From positions 1 to 32,170 of the forward strand of contig JAISWI010000062.1 in assembly GCA_031270865.1 (NCBI GenBank): a stretch of DNA of 32,170 nt. Reading direction: 5' to 3'. Shown piece after piece: positions 1 through 8,234 of the stretch. How positions within the stretch are numbered: position 1 is the stretch's first letter; every line of letters starts with the position of its first letter. Source of the stretch: Oscillospiraceae bacterium. Lineage in GTDB: Bacteria; Bacillota; Clostridia; Christensenellales; Aristaeellaceae. The translations under genes and the position numbers were made by a program. Under the pieces are notes generated by a model that saw only the letters and a program-made list of their open reading frames with translations, was not told the DNA's origin and made no database searches.

Positions 1-18
1 CTCCGCCCCGCACCCCGC

Positions 19-90
19 AAGGGGGTTTCACCCCCCTTGACCCCCTGACCAGCGTGACGCTGGACCCTCGTGTCCAGGGTAAGTTGTTCC
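19..90. repeat. hairpin repeats beyond the 3' end of rqcH
   Basis: This gene-free edge of the window holds two hairpins. A C/G-rich one pairs AAGGGGG (19-25) with CCCCCTT (32-38). The second pairs CCAGCG (49-54) with CGCTGG (58-63). The stretch 49-90 closely matches the centre and right arm of the long palindrome at 19563-19629, so it is a partial copy of a dispersed repeat. It lies just past the rqcH stop and could help end that transcript, but no clear U-tract follows on the minus strand. Confidence 0.6.
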
Positions 91-110
91 TCAATGCCTA
101 TGGCTGTCTC

Positions 111-1898
111 TCAAATCCCCTTTAACTTCCTGCCATTCAACAGCGTCAGCGCCCGAACCACCGCCTCGTCCGGCGTAACGTAGTACGTCCTCTGGTTCGT
201 ATACGTCACAAACCCCGCGGCCGCGCCGCCGGGCTTCTTCACATACTTCCGTCGCGTTGCGTCTACTGGCACGTTTGCCGACGCGCGGCCTTTGCTGTAC
301 CATGCCGCCAGCATCAACGCCTCGCCCATCGTCTTCTCTGGCAGCTCGCCGTTATGCCTTGCCACCACATGCGACCCGGGCATATCCTTCGCGTGCAGCC
401 ATGTCATATCCCCTTCAGCCGCGCCTGTTATCCGATCGTTCTGCTGGCTTGTCTTGCCCACCTGAATCTCAATCCCATCGCTTGACTGATACCTATACGG
501 CTCCGACTGCGGCAGCCTCACCTTTGCCGGCTTACCCTTCCTCGCCTCCCGCTCAGCGCGGACCACCCCTGCCTTTGTCAGCGTCGCCCTTACTTCAGCC
601 AGCTCCGCTTCATCCGCGCACATCTCTAGATCCTGTTCTTGCGTACGCAGGAAAACCAGCAAGTCCTCCGTCAGCCGCCGCTGTTCCAACGCCGCGTCCC
701 TTGCCGCCTTCATTTTCCTTGCCCGCTTGAAATACTGCTGCGCCGACCTTACCGCGCCTGCCCGCTCATCCAGCGGGATCGTCACAACCGGCGCCCCTTC
801 CTGGTAATAATCCACCACCGCGGCTGCCGTCGCTCCCGGCGGAATCCGGTACAGGCTGCCCATGATCAACTCGCCGAACCTTGACGCCTCCTCGATTCTT
901 TCCCGCGTGTTGATCGCTTCCAACTGGATGGCCAGCTTCTTCTCCGCGCGCTCGATCGCGCTTCCTACAGCCTTCTTCAGTGACTGCTTGCGCCGCGCGA
1001 TCCTCTCCGCCTCATCCCTGTGCGCGTAGCAGGCGTCCATCGCCTCCGAGAGCGTAGCGCGTCTCCTCAGCCGATCCGCCGTCAAACTCAACATCCCAAA
1101 CGGGAACGCGTCAACCGCCGCGCCCGTCCCATCCAAAACCGACACTGGGTCGGCGTAATCCGGCAAATCCCGCAGAATCGACGCCAGCGCGTCGACCGCC
1201 GCCTCGCGGTTCAGCCGATCCATGTACGCTTCAGCGTCTCCGCAAACGCGCTGGGCGAACTCCCTTGCCGTCTGCGCCCCCACGCCCATAACCGTTTCCG
1301 CTATCCCCCGGCTTAATTTCCCGCCCGTCGGCATCCTCGCGGAGAGCGCCGCCCGCGCTTCCTCCGCCGCCTCGCCGCGAAACGCTGCCGGGTCCAGCTT
1401 ATCCTGCGAAGGCGGCGGCTGATATATCACGCCGGGCAGCAGCTCGCGGTAACGGTTGACCTCCGCGCCTACCCGCCTTATCGAATCCACGATCCTCCCG
1501 GTCCCGTCCAGCAGGATTATGTTGCTGTGCCGCCCCATGCATTCCACGATCAGCCGATGCGAGCCGCGCTCGCCCAACTCGTCCTCGGTGTCGAAGTCTA
1601 TCCACGCTACGCGGTCGCCGCCTATCGCGCGTATGTCCGCGATAACCGCCCCGGCCAGCCGTTTGCGCAGGAGCATGCAGAACATTGGCGGCTCGGGCGG
1701 ATTGGGCGGGTTCGATCCGGTTAGCTGTATCCGCGCGTTGTTCGCGTCCGCGCTGAGCAGCAGCCGATGGTTCGCGCCATGGCTGCGCATGACCAGTATC
1801 ATCGTGGATCGGTCGGGCTGGCGGACCTGATCCACCCTGCCGCCGCGCAGCATCGCGCGGCACTCCGCGCACATGAACCCCATCGCTACGCCGTCCAT
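111..1898 (-). CDS. rqcH: RqcH, NFACT-family ribosome quality control protein
   Basis: Predicted Rqc2/RqcH homolog of 595 aa. In this family the protein binds stalled 50S subunits carrying peptidyl-tRNA and recruits tRNA-Ala to add C-terminal alanine tails that mark nascent chains for degradation. The N-terminal NFACT domain opens as in the family (MDG, then LxGGRVDQVRQP) and carries an Asp-Arg pair at about residues 95-96, where the functional DR motif sits in Bacillus RqcH. A GRHSNIILLD segment follows. The middle is helical, charged coiled-coil (about 290-445). The C-terminal NFACT-R part has WLHAKDMPGSHVV and ends with a YVTPDEA segment. Older annotations call this family fibronectin-binding protein. 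The ATG follows a purine-rich AAGGGGCGGGC, 9 bp after the pyrI stop, so it is probably the last gene of the pyr transcript. Confidence 0.93.
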   Translation of the reverse strand: MDGVAMGFMCAECRAMLRGGRVDQVRQPDRSTMILVMRSHGANHRLLLSADANNARIQLTGSNPPNPPEPPMFCMLLRKRLAGAVIADIRAIGGDRVAWIDFDTEDELGERGSHRLIVECMGRHSNIILLDGTGRIVDSIRRVGAEVNRYRELLPGVIYQPPPSQDKLDPAAFRGEAAEEARAALSARMPTGGKLSRGIAETVMGVGAQTAREFAQRVCGDAEAYMDRLNREAAVDALASILRDLPDYADPVSVLDGTGAAVDAFPFGMLSLTADRLRRRATLSEAMDACYAHRDEAERIARRKQSLKKAVGSAIERAEKKLAIQLEAINTRERIEEASRFGELIMGSLYRIPPGATAAAVVDYYQEGAPVVTIPLDERAGAVRSAQQYFKRARKMKAARDAALEQRRLTEDLLVFLRTQEQDLEMCADEAELAEVRATLTKAGVVRAEREARKGKPAKVRLPQSEPYRYQSSDGIEIQVGKTSQQNDRITGAAEGDMTWLHAKDMPGSHVVARHNGELPEKTMGEALMLAAWYSKGRASANVPVDATRRKYVKKPGGAAAGFVTYTNQRTYYVTPDEAVVRALTLLNGRKLKGI

Positions 1899-1907
1899 GC
1901 CCGCCCC

Positions 1908-2324
1908 TTACTGCCTGGCCGCGTCGCAGTACGCGCAACGGTACTGCCCGCGCTCCGCGTCGGTCAGGTGGAAGACGTGATCCAGCCCAGGCTCCGTGGT
2001 CGTTATGCAGCGCGGGTTGTTGCAGCGTATAACGTTAACGATGCGCTCGGGCGGGGATATCTTGCGCTTCTCGACGGTCTGGCCGTCGCGGATCACGCTG
2101 ACCGTAACATTCGGGTCGACGAACCCCAGCGCGTCCAGGTTCACGTCGAAGTCCTCGTCTATCTTGATGATATCCTTGCGCCCCATCTTGCGGCTCTTGC
2201 AGTTCTTGATGATCGCCACGCTGCACGCCAGGCGGTCGAGGCCCAGCAGCTGGTATATGCGCATGCTGTTGCCGGCCTGTATGTGGTCGATCACGATGCC
2301 GTTGCGGATGCTGTCGATATTCAT
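1908..2324 (-). CDS. pyrI: aspartate carbamoyltransferase regulatory subunit
   Basis: PyrI, 138 aa, the allosteric chain of aspartate transcarbamoylase. It binds nucleotide effectors in the N-terminal domain and contacts the PyrB catalytic trimers through a C-terminal zinc domain. The four zinc ligands are visible as C101, C106, C130 and C133 (CNNPRC and CAYC). The N-terminal part (IDHIQAGNS, then [10 protein letters not shown]) fits the nucleotide-binding domain. At 138 aa it is slightly shorter than the roughly 153-aa E. coli chain, mainly at the N terminus. The ATG overlaps the pyrB stop by 4 bp, which implies translational coupling and 1:1 supply of the two chains. Confidence 0.95.
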   Translation of the reverse strand: MNIDSIRNGIVIDHIQAGNSMRIYQLLGLDRLACSVAIIKNCKSRKMGRKDIIKIDEDFDVNLDALGFVDPNVTVSVIRDGQTVEKRKISPPERIVNVIRCNNPRCITTTEPGLDHVFHLTDAERGQYRCAYCDAARQ

Positions 2325-3241
2325 ACGCTTACCCCCAGCATGGCCGCCAGCAGCGCCTTGCGGATCACCTTGCCATAGAACATCTGTTGGAAGTAACGCG
2401 CCCGCGGGTCGTCGTCAACCTCTACCGCTATCTCGTTGACGCGCGGCAGCGGGTGCAATATTGTAAGGTCACGCTTCGCTCGTTCCAGCGTCTTTAATGT
2501 TAATATATAACTATCCTTCAGCCGGACATAGTCGGCCTCGTTGAAGAACCGCTCCCGCTGCACGCGCGTCATATACAGCGCGTCCAGCTCGGGGACGACC
2601 GACTCCAGCGAGTCCGTCTCCTGGTAGGAGACGTTAGGGCGGCGAAGCGCCCCTTCCAGTATATAGTCAGGCGCGCGCAGCTCCTCGGGCGACACCAGCG
2701 CGAACCTTACGCCGTCATACCGCGACATCGCCTGAATCAGCGAATGGACCGTACGCCCGAACTTCAGGTCGCCGCACAGCCCGATGGTCAGGCCGTCCAG
2801 CCGCCCCTTCTCGCGCCGGATCGTGAACAGGTCGGCCAGCGTCTGGGTCGGGTGGTGATGCCCGCCGTCGCCCGCGTTGATGATGGGCACAGGCGAACGC
2901 AGCGACGCCGCGATGGGCGCACCCTCCTTGGGGTGCCTCATCACTATTATATCGGAATAACACGCGACCGTCCGCACCGTGTCCGCGACGCTCTCGCCCT
3001 TCGTCGCGGATGATGAGTTCGGGTCGGCGAAGCCTATCACGTTCCCGCCCATCTCCAGCATGGCAGCCTCGAAGCTCAGGCGCGTGCGCGTGCTAGGCTC
3101 GAAGAACAGTGTCGCCAGCGTTCGGTGTTTGAGCGAATCCTGGTACTTCGCGCGGTCCGCCAGTATGTCCTCCGCCAGCGCGATCAGCCGCTCCACCTGT
3201 TCGCCTGACAGGTCGTTAATATCGTTCAGGTTCTTGATCAC
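2321..3241 (-). CDS. pyrB: aspartate carbamoyltransferase catalytic subunit
   Basis: PyrB, 306 aa, joins carbamoyl phosphate and L-aspartate to give N-carbamoyl-aspartate, the committed step of pyrimidine synthesis. The carbamoyl-phosphate loop S50-T-R-T-R is present, followed by SSSATKGES (the loop with the catalytic Lys), [10 protein letters not shown] and HPLPR near the C terminus. Length is typical of the family. The start is a GTG overlapping the pyrE stop by 4 bp, with GGAGG 4 nt upstream. The downstream pyrI overlaps by 4 bp, so the complex is probably the PyrB/PyrI holoenzyme rather than a bare trimer. Confidence 0.96.
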   Translation of the reverse strand: MIKNLNDINDLSGEQVERLIALAEDILADRAKYQDSLKHRTLATLFFEPSTRTRLSFEAAMLEMGGNVIGFADPNSSSATKGESVADTVRTVACYSDIIVMRHPKEGAPIAASLRSPVPIINAGDGGHHHPTQTLADLFTIRREKGRLDGLTIGLCGDLKFGRTVHSLIQAMSRYDGVRFALVSPEELRAPDYILEGALRRPNVSYQETDSLESVVPELDALYMTRVQRERFFNEADYVRLKDSYILTLKTLERAKRDLTILHPLPRVNEIAVEVDDDPRARYFQQMFYGKVIRKALLAAMLGVSV

Positions 3242-3897
3242 ACAACCTCCGGTTTAGTTATAATCCAACTGGTGTCGTCGGGATTGTCGCGGAACGCCCG
3301 CAGCCTGGGCAGGTCGGCGGGATCGACCGCGCCCGTCCGCGCCGCTATGTCCGCCAGCGTGTCGAAGTCCGTGAGCGACTCCAGCCTCAACCCGGACTGT
3401 CTAAACGCGTCAATGCCCCGCCCCATGTTATAGGTAAATATGCATACAACCCCCAGCGCGTCCGCGCCAGCGCTGCGCAGAGCGTCCACCGCGTCCAACG
3501 CGCTGCCGCCGGTGGAGACCAGATCCTCCACGACGACGACCTTCCAGCCGGGAAGGAGTTTACCCTCAACGCGGTTCTTAAGCCCGTGGTCCTTGCCGCT
3601 GCCGCGTACGTAACCCATCGGCAGGCCCATCATGTACGCGACTATCGCGGCGTGGGGTATCCCGGCGGTCGCAGTGCCGAACAGCGCCTCGCATTCCGGG
3701 AACGCCTGGCGGACGCGGTCCGCCAGCGCGCGCTCGATCCTGCCGCGCGTATCAGGCTCCGACAGCGTCAGGCGGTGGTCGCAGTATATGGGGCTCTTGA
3801 TCCCGCTGGCCCATGTGAACGGCTCGTTCGGGCGGAGGAACACCGCGCCGATGGCAAGCAGGTCGGACGCGATACTCTCGGAGACGGATAACGGCAT
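3238..3897 (-). CDS. pyrE: orotate phosphoribosyltransferase
   Basis: PyrE, 219 aa from the chosen ATG, converts orotate and PRPP to orotidine 5'-monophosphate. The type I phosphoribosyltransferase PRPP loop [14 protein letters not shown] is clear at about residues 117-130. [10 protein letters not shown] near the N terminus and [10 protein letters not shown] are also family hallmarks. The open frame extends upstream to a TTG, but that codon lies directly before and partly within the GGAGG ribosome binding site. The ATG at 3897, 5 nt after GGAGG, is therefore the better start. It begins 18 bp after the stop of the upstream lipoprotein gene and overlaps pyrB by 4 bp. Confidence 0.95.
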   Translation of the reverse strand: MPLSVSESIASDLLAIGAVFLRPNEPFTWASGIKSPIYCDHRLTLSEPDTRGRIERALADRVRQAFPECEALFGTATAGIPHAAIVAYMMGLPMGYVRGSGKDHGLKNRVEGKLLPGWKVVVVEDLVSTGGSALDAVDALRSAGADALGVVCIFTYNMGRGIDAFRQSGLRLESLTDFDTLADIAARTGAVDPADLPRLRAFRDNPDDTSWIITKPEVV

Positions 3898-3915
3898 TGT
3901 TGCCTCCAATAATAA

Positions 3916-6900
3916 TTATTGTGCCGGGTACTTTTGGTTATACCCGCCGCCGGTGGTGCGGCCTATGTACGCCTCGCCGTTGATGAACGACACCGACGCC
4001 ACAGGCCCGGCGTCGAACATTCGGGCGTTAGCGCCGTTGGTGTCAGCCACGGCGAGCGAGCTGCCCGTGATATAGTACATCGAGCCTAGATGGAACCCGA
4101 ACCACGTCACGCTGCCGGATAGCACGGCGGTCTCGCGCCCGCCGTCTATCCTGAATACCCAACCGTCGCGGCGGTAATACAGCACCCCGCCGCACAGCAG
4201 GACCTGCTGCGCCCCGCTCTGCAGGACAGTAGACAGCGGGTTGCCCGCTCCGTCCAAGCGCCTTATCTCCTGCGGCGTGGCCACATAGAGCACCATGTTC
4301 GCGGTATCCAGGTAGAAGTCGTTGACGTTCCCGGCCAGCTCGCGCAATTCCTCGCCGGGCCGGGCGCGGAACAGCGTCCCGCCCTCCAGGTAGTAGTACG
4401 AGTCCCCGGCGGCTGCCAGCTTCTTGATAAGCCCGGTTTGGGCGATCGCCTCGCGGCGGCCATTGCCCGGCGTGTAGCGAACGATCTCGCTGTCCGTGGC
4501 GTACACCAACGTGCCGTTGATCACGTGGATGAACCGCGCCGAGTCCCCGCAAACCGGGGTAACGCCCGTCCTGCTGGACAGCGAGTACAGCTGCCCGCCC
4601 AGCGCGCCGTCGGCATAGTAGACGGTCCCGTCCGGCGCGAGAGCGGCTATCCCGCCGCTGGAGAGGTTGGTCTGGGTGGTGCCGGTGGCCGTGATCTCGC
4701 GGGATTCCAGCGCCTCGTTGTTGAGCGCGGCCAGGTCGGGATTCCCTTGCGGCAGCGTCGGCCATGGCGCGGCCTTGCTGGAGAAGAGCAGCGACTGGGT
4801 GGACGCGTAGGCGACGCCGTCGTCTATGCCTTCCTCCGGCAGCTGGTACGCGTTGATTATCTTGAAGCGCTTGATCGCGGCGGCGGTCGTCTCGTCATAG
4901 TTATCGTCGGAGGAGTTATCCAGGTAGCCCAGCCGCGTCAGCGTGTCCTTCAGCGCGGCGACCATCGTGCCGCTGTCGCCCGAGCGCAGCGTGACGTCCG
5001 GTGTCGGCGCGGGCGTGGGCGGGATGGTCGGGGAAGGTTCTGGGGTGGGCGAGGGGGGCATCGTGCCCGGCGCGCCCAGCGCGGACAGCGCGACGTCGGT
5101 GAACAGCAGCGAGAGCGTCCGCGCCCCGGCGTAGCCGTCGTCGGGCAGGCCGTTCATCCTCTGGAACGCCAGCACCGCGTCGCGGGTCTGCTCGCCGTAG
5201 TAGCCTGTCGCTCCCTCCTTCAGGTATCCCATCCGGATCAGCCGGTCCTGCAGCATGGTCACGTCGTCCGAGCGGTCGCCGAACTTCATCGAGCCGACGT
5301 TCGGGGTCATATCCAGTTGGGAGGCCAGCGCGTCGTCGGAGAACAGCGCCTGTTGCGTGCTAGAGCCCGCGACGCCGTCCGCCGCTAGCAGGTTGCGCGT
5401 CTGGAACCGCCTCACCGCCGCGGTCACCGCGTCGGAGTAATTCCCGTCGACCGCGCCCAGGTAGTACTCAAGCTCTTTCAGCCGCGCCTGCAGCAGCTTC
5501 ACGCCCTCGCCCACGCTGCCTGGCCTTAGCGCGCCGTTGATCGAGCCGTCCGCGTTGACCGTGGTATCGACGTCCGGCAGCGTGAACGGCGTGGGTTCGG
5601 GCGTTATTTCGGGTTGAGTGGTATTATATGGGAATTCCGTTGAATCGGGCGCGACCGATCCGATCGCGCCCGACGGGGCAGTAGTGGAAGCGATTCCCAT
5701 ATCCGTGCCGCTGGACTGGCCAGGCGGCGTTGTGGCCGACGGCGGAACGCCGGAGGATGAGCCGGCGTCGAGCGGACTGGACTTGCTGTCGGAGACGAGG
5801 CTTGTAGGCGTGGGATTGGCGTCGGTCATGGTCGGGACGTCCGTGGCCTTGCCGTTCGGGTATAATTGGGTGAGGTTCTGCGCCGGGAGCGCGCCGGGCG
5901 AGTATAGCTTCTGCTGGGTGGCGGGTCCCGCGATGCCGTCGGCCGCAAGGCCGTTGCGCTGCTGGAACGCCTTGACCGCCTCGGCGGTGCGCCCGTCGTA
6001 GTAACCGGACTCCGCGCCCGACATGTACCCCAGGCTGATAAGATACCGCTGCAGCTTGTATACGTCGTCGCCAGTCATCGCGCTGCGCAGCGTGCGGTAG
6101 GCCGCGGGTGTGGACTTGGGGCTGGCGACATTGGAGCCGTACAACGCCGTTTGGGTGTCGGGACCGGCCTTGCCGTCCACCCACAACGGTTTATTATCCT
6201 GCTGGAACGCGGTGACGGCGTAGCTGGTCGCGCTGTCGTACGTGCCGCTGATCGAGCCGACGTAGTAACCGAGCTGCTTCAGGCGGCTTTGCAGTGAGCG
6301 CACGTCCGTGCCGGTCGAGCCGATATCCAGGTAACGGTAGTCGGACGGGCCCGCGACAGGTTTCTCAGTCGCGCGGACGGTCGCGGTGGGTTTGGCCGTC
6401 GCCGCCGCTGTGGTCTTGGCGGTCGGGGATACATACGCGCGGATATCCGTTGAGCCGTCGAACGCCGAATATAGCAGCGTGAGCGTCTTTGATCCCGCGA
6501 TGCCGTCGTCGGCCAGGCTGTTGGATTTCTGGAACGCGGTCACGGCGGACTTGGTGCCCGCGCCGAACGCGCCGTCGATCGCTCCGTTATAGTAACCCAA
6601 CTGGTATAACGCGCGCTGCATATCCGCGACGGCGTCGCCCTTCATGCCCTGGCGAAGCGTCTCGAAGGCTGTCGGCGCGACATATGGCGTGGGGGATGGC
6701 AGCGCGGGCGCGTCCGATGGCGCGGCAGTGCCGACGACTATGCCCGTCTGGTCGTTCCAGTCCTGGTAGTTGCCGTTCGGGGCGGGCTGGATGGTGGGGG
6801 CGGGCGTCGCTGTAGGCGTGGGGGTTGGGGGCGTGGTGGGCGATCGCGTGATGATCACGCCCGTTGGCGACGGCGTGGGGGAGGGCGAGGGCGCTGCCGT

Positions 6901-7047
6901 GCTGTCGAACGGCAGCGAGATCGTCGTGTCGGTCAGCGGGTCCTGCACGGTCGTGTCGGGCTTGAACGAGCACGCGCCCAAGACCAGCGCCAGTATAACC
7001 AATAAAACCGCTATGCGTATGGCAATATTCACCCTAACGTTTCTCAC
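3916..7047 (-). CDS. lipoprotein with six peptidoglycan-binding modules and a C-terminal beta-rich domain
   Basis: A 1043-aa predicted surface lipoprotein. From the GTG start the hydrophobic signal ends in a lipobox (LGAC, Cys26), followed by a Pro/Thr/Ser-rich linker. Six PG_binding_1-like modules lie at about residues 130-194, 239-304, 318-383, 506-570, 587-650 and 686-757. Each has a G-x-V-x-x-LQ-x-x-L-x-x-LGY core and an AV-x-x-FQ-x-x-N-x-L-x-x-DG-x-AG half. The last 250 residues carry short YYADG, LVYAT, YYYLEGG and LYVAT strands, like DUF5050-type propeller domains. No catalytic domain is visible, so it probably anchors to the wall and senses or binds something. The frame could begin at an ATG 33 bp upstream, but AGGGAGGT at 7054-7061 sits 7 nt before the GTG at 7047, which decides the start. 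Confidence 0.85.
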   Translation of the reverse strand: MRNVRVNIAIRIAVLLVILALVLGACSFKPDTTVQDPLTDTTISLPFDSTAAPSPSPTPSPTGVIITRSPTTPPTPTPTATPAPTIQPAPNGNYQDWNDQTGIVVGTAAPSDAPALPSPTPYVAPTAFETLRQGMKGDAVADMQRALYQLGYYNGAIDGAFGAGTKSAVTAFQKSNSLADDGIAGSKTLTLLYSAFDGSTDIRAYVSPTAKTTAAATAKPTATVRATEKPVAGPSDYRYLDIGSTGTDVRSLQSRLKQLGYYVGSISGTYDSATSYAVTAFQQDNKPLWVDGKAGPDTQTALYGSNVASPKSTPAAYRTLRSAMTGDDVYKLQRYLISLGYMSGAESGYYDGRTAEAVKAFQQRNGLAADGIAGPATQQKLYSPGALPAQNLTQLYPNGKATDVPTMTDANPTPTSLVSDSKSSPLDAGSSSGVPPSATTPPGQSSGTDMGIASTTAPSGAIGSVAPDSTEFPYNTTQPEITPEPTPFTLPDVDTTVNADGSINGALRPGSVGEGVKLLQARLKELEYYLGAVDGNYSDAVTAAVRRFQTRNLLAADGVAGSSTQQALFSDDALASQLDMTPNVGSMKFGDRSDDVTMLQDRLIRMGYLKEGATGYYGEQTRDAVLAFQRMNGLPDDGYAGARTLSLLFTDVALSALGAPGTMPPSPTPEPSPTIPPTPAPTPDVTLRSGDSGTMVAALKDTLTRLGYLDNSSDDNYDETTAAAIKRFKIINAYQLPEEGIDDGVAYASTQSLLFSSKAAPWPTLPQGNPDLAALNNEALESREITATGTTQTNLSSGGIAALAPDGTVYYADGALGGQLYSLSSRTGVTPVCGDSARFIHVINGTLVYATDSEIVRYTPGNGRREAIAQTGLIKKLAAAGDSYYYLEGGTLFRARPGEELRELAGNVNDFYLDTANMVLYVATPQEIRRLDGAGNPLSTVLQSGAQQVLLCGGVLYYRRDGWVFRIDGGRETAVLSGSVTWFGFHLGSMYYITGSSLAVADTNGANARMFDAGPVASVSFINGEAYIGRTTGGGYNQKYPAQ

Positions 7048-7125
7048 GGCTGATACCTCCCTGCGCGACCTGTCCGGCATGCGCCTTCATCAGTATAACG
7101 CGCCAGCGGCGCGGATTCATCCAAA

Positions 7126-7836
7126 TTATTCAATCGCGCCGCTGTTTTCCAGCCCCAATATTTCGTAGAGCCGGTCCAGCGACCTTACCTCATAGTCCGG
7201 CGAGGGGCCGTCCGGCGCGGGTTTGCCCGACGGATTCAGCCAGCACGACACGATGCCCGCCGCCCGGGCCGCGCCGACGTCGCTCTTGAGCGAGTCCCCG
7301 ACCATTATCACCCGCGACGGGTCGGACGCGCCGGCCACGCGCATCGCCTCATGGATCATCAGCGGGTCGGGCTTTGCGGCGCCGGCCTCCTCCGATATGA
7401 GGATGCCCAGCGGCAGTCCGGCCAGCTCCGACGCTTCCAGCCGCCCGCGCTGTGTCGCGCCGTTGCCGTTGGTGATGATGGTCACGGGCATGCTGGCCAG
7501 CGCGGACCTGACCAGCCCCAACGCCCCGGGCGCGAGATGGCCCGCCTCGCCGAGCCGCCCGACATAGGCGCGTCCGAAGGCCAGCGCGTCGCCGGACTGG
7601 CCGTAGTCCGCGAAGAAGGCCATGAACCGCGCGGCGTTTAGCTCCTCGAAGGTGGTCTCGCCGCGCTCGTACAGCAGCCAATGGGCTTCGTTGACGCGGC
7701 TGTAACACGCCAGCGCCGCGTCGGGATCGGGCACGCCATGTTCCGCGCACGCCGCCGCGAACGCGCAGGCTTGCGCCGCGTCGAAGTCGAACAGCGTGTC
7801 GTCCATGTCGATCAGCAACAGGTCGTATCGGGGCAT
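7126..7836 (-). CDS. HAD-superfamily hydrolase, YjjG/YfnB nucleotidase-like
   Basis: A 236-aa haloacid-dehalogenase phosphatase. Motif I is D10-M-D-D-T, motif II is the TNG in TIITNGNG, the motif III Lys is in AAKPDP and motif IV is GDSLKSD. The helical cap after motif I (DFDAAQACAFAAAC, then WLLYERGETTFEELNAARF) resembles the YjjG/YfnB group, which removes phosphate from pyrimidine nucleotides including non-canonical ones. That role would fit its place in front of pyrE-pyrB-pyrI, but exact substrate is inferred only. AAGGAGG lies 7 nt before the ATG. It is the first gene of the run after the promoter at 8151-8179 and is followed after 78 bp by the lipoprotein gene. Confidence 0.85.
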   Translation of the reverse strand: MPRYDLLLIDMDDTLFDFDAAQACAFAAACAEHGVPDPDAALACYSRVNEAHWLLYERGETTFEELNAARFMAFFADYGQSGDALAFGRAYVGRLGEAGHLAPGALGLVRSALASMPVTIITNGNGATQRGRLEASELAGLPLGILISEEAGAAKPDPLMIHEAMRVAGASDPSRVIMVGDSLKSDVGAARAAGIVSCWLNPSGKPAPDGPSPDYEVRSLDRLYEILGLENSGAIE

Positions 7837-7907
7837 GCTGGCGCCTCCTTCGCGATGGTTTATTATGCCACGGGGCCTACGGAGGCGGTCTGTGTCTCCT
7901 CGCGGAG

Positions 7908-8135
7908 GGATTCGAGCCGTCCCCTCTGTCGTTGCGTCGATATCTCCCTTAAAGGGGCGACAAAGGGGTTGGGGCGGCGGGGAGTGGGTACGAGGCGCGC
8001 CATCCGTTCCTCACCCGCCGTAGCGACGTTCCAAACCTCTTGTTGCCCCTTTAGGGGAGATGTCGCCCTCAGGCGGCAGAGGGGGCGGCGCGAATCCCAC
8101 CGTACAAACAACAGAGGGGGTGGCGCGAATCCACC
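7908..8135. repeat. palindromic element copy A with 33-bp-type flanks (in a 398-bp gene-free stretch)
   Basis: The 7837-8234 gap has no gene. It contains a long imperfect palindrome whose core arms run inward from about 7923 and 8092. The left arm contains CTCCCTTAAAGGGG and the right arm CCCCTTTAGGGGAGAT. Outside the core are short units with GATTCG on the left and the reverse complement (CGAATC) on the right. These match the flanking units of two copies at 11193-11905, so this is a dispersed family. It carries no ORF of its own. Confidence 0.75.
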
Positions 8136-8150
8136 CGTCCTACTCCTACC

Positions 8151-8179
8151 ATTATACCATAGTTAGAAGGATTTGGCAA
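8151..8179 (-). promoter_or_regulatory. sigma-A promoter for the HAD-lipoprotein-pyrEBI-rqcH run
   Basis: Reading on the minus strand, TTGCCA (8179-8174) is followed after exactly 17 bp by TATAAT (8156-8151). This is the best sigma-70-type match upstream of the HAD gene. It implies a leader of about 300 nt that would include the whole palindromic element copy A. Confidence 0.65.
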
Positions 8180-8182
8180 GCG

Positions 8183-8214
8183 AAAAGACGGGCGGCTCTC
8201 CCGAACCGTCCGCC
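8183..8214 (-). terminator. probable terminator of the three-module Cys-rich gene
   Basis: On the minus strand the RNA can pair GACGG with CCGTC (8210-8206 with 8191-8187), or alternatively GGCGG with CCGCC, and the hairpin is followed by UUUU (8186-8183). It lies 21 bp past the stop of the 8235-9383 gene and right before the next promoter. Confidence 0.45.
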
Positions 8215-8234
8215 TAATCCTTATAACCGACTAT

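Noticed and set aside
257..1422. Plus-strand ORFs opposite rqcH
   Set aside because: They are Arg/Pro-rich frames antisense to a clear rqcH gene, a common artefact in GC-rich DNA, and show no family features.
3898..3909. TTG start for pyrE at 3909
   Set aside because: This codon directly precedes and partly overlaps the GGAGG site; the ATG at 3897 has proper spacing and gives the usual PyrE N terminus.
4438..5388. 316-aa plus-strand ORF opposite the lipoprotein
   Set aside because: It is Arg/Gly/Val-rich and antisense to the peptidoglycan-binding modules, with no ribosome binding site.
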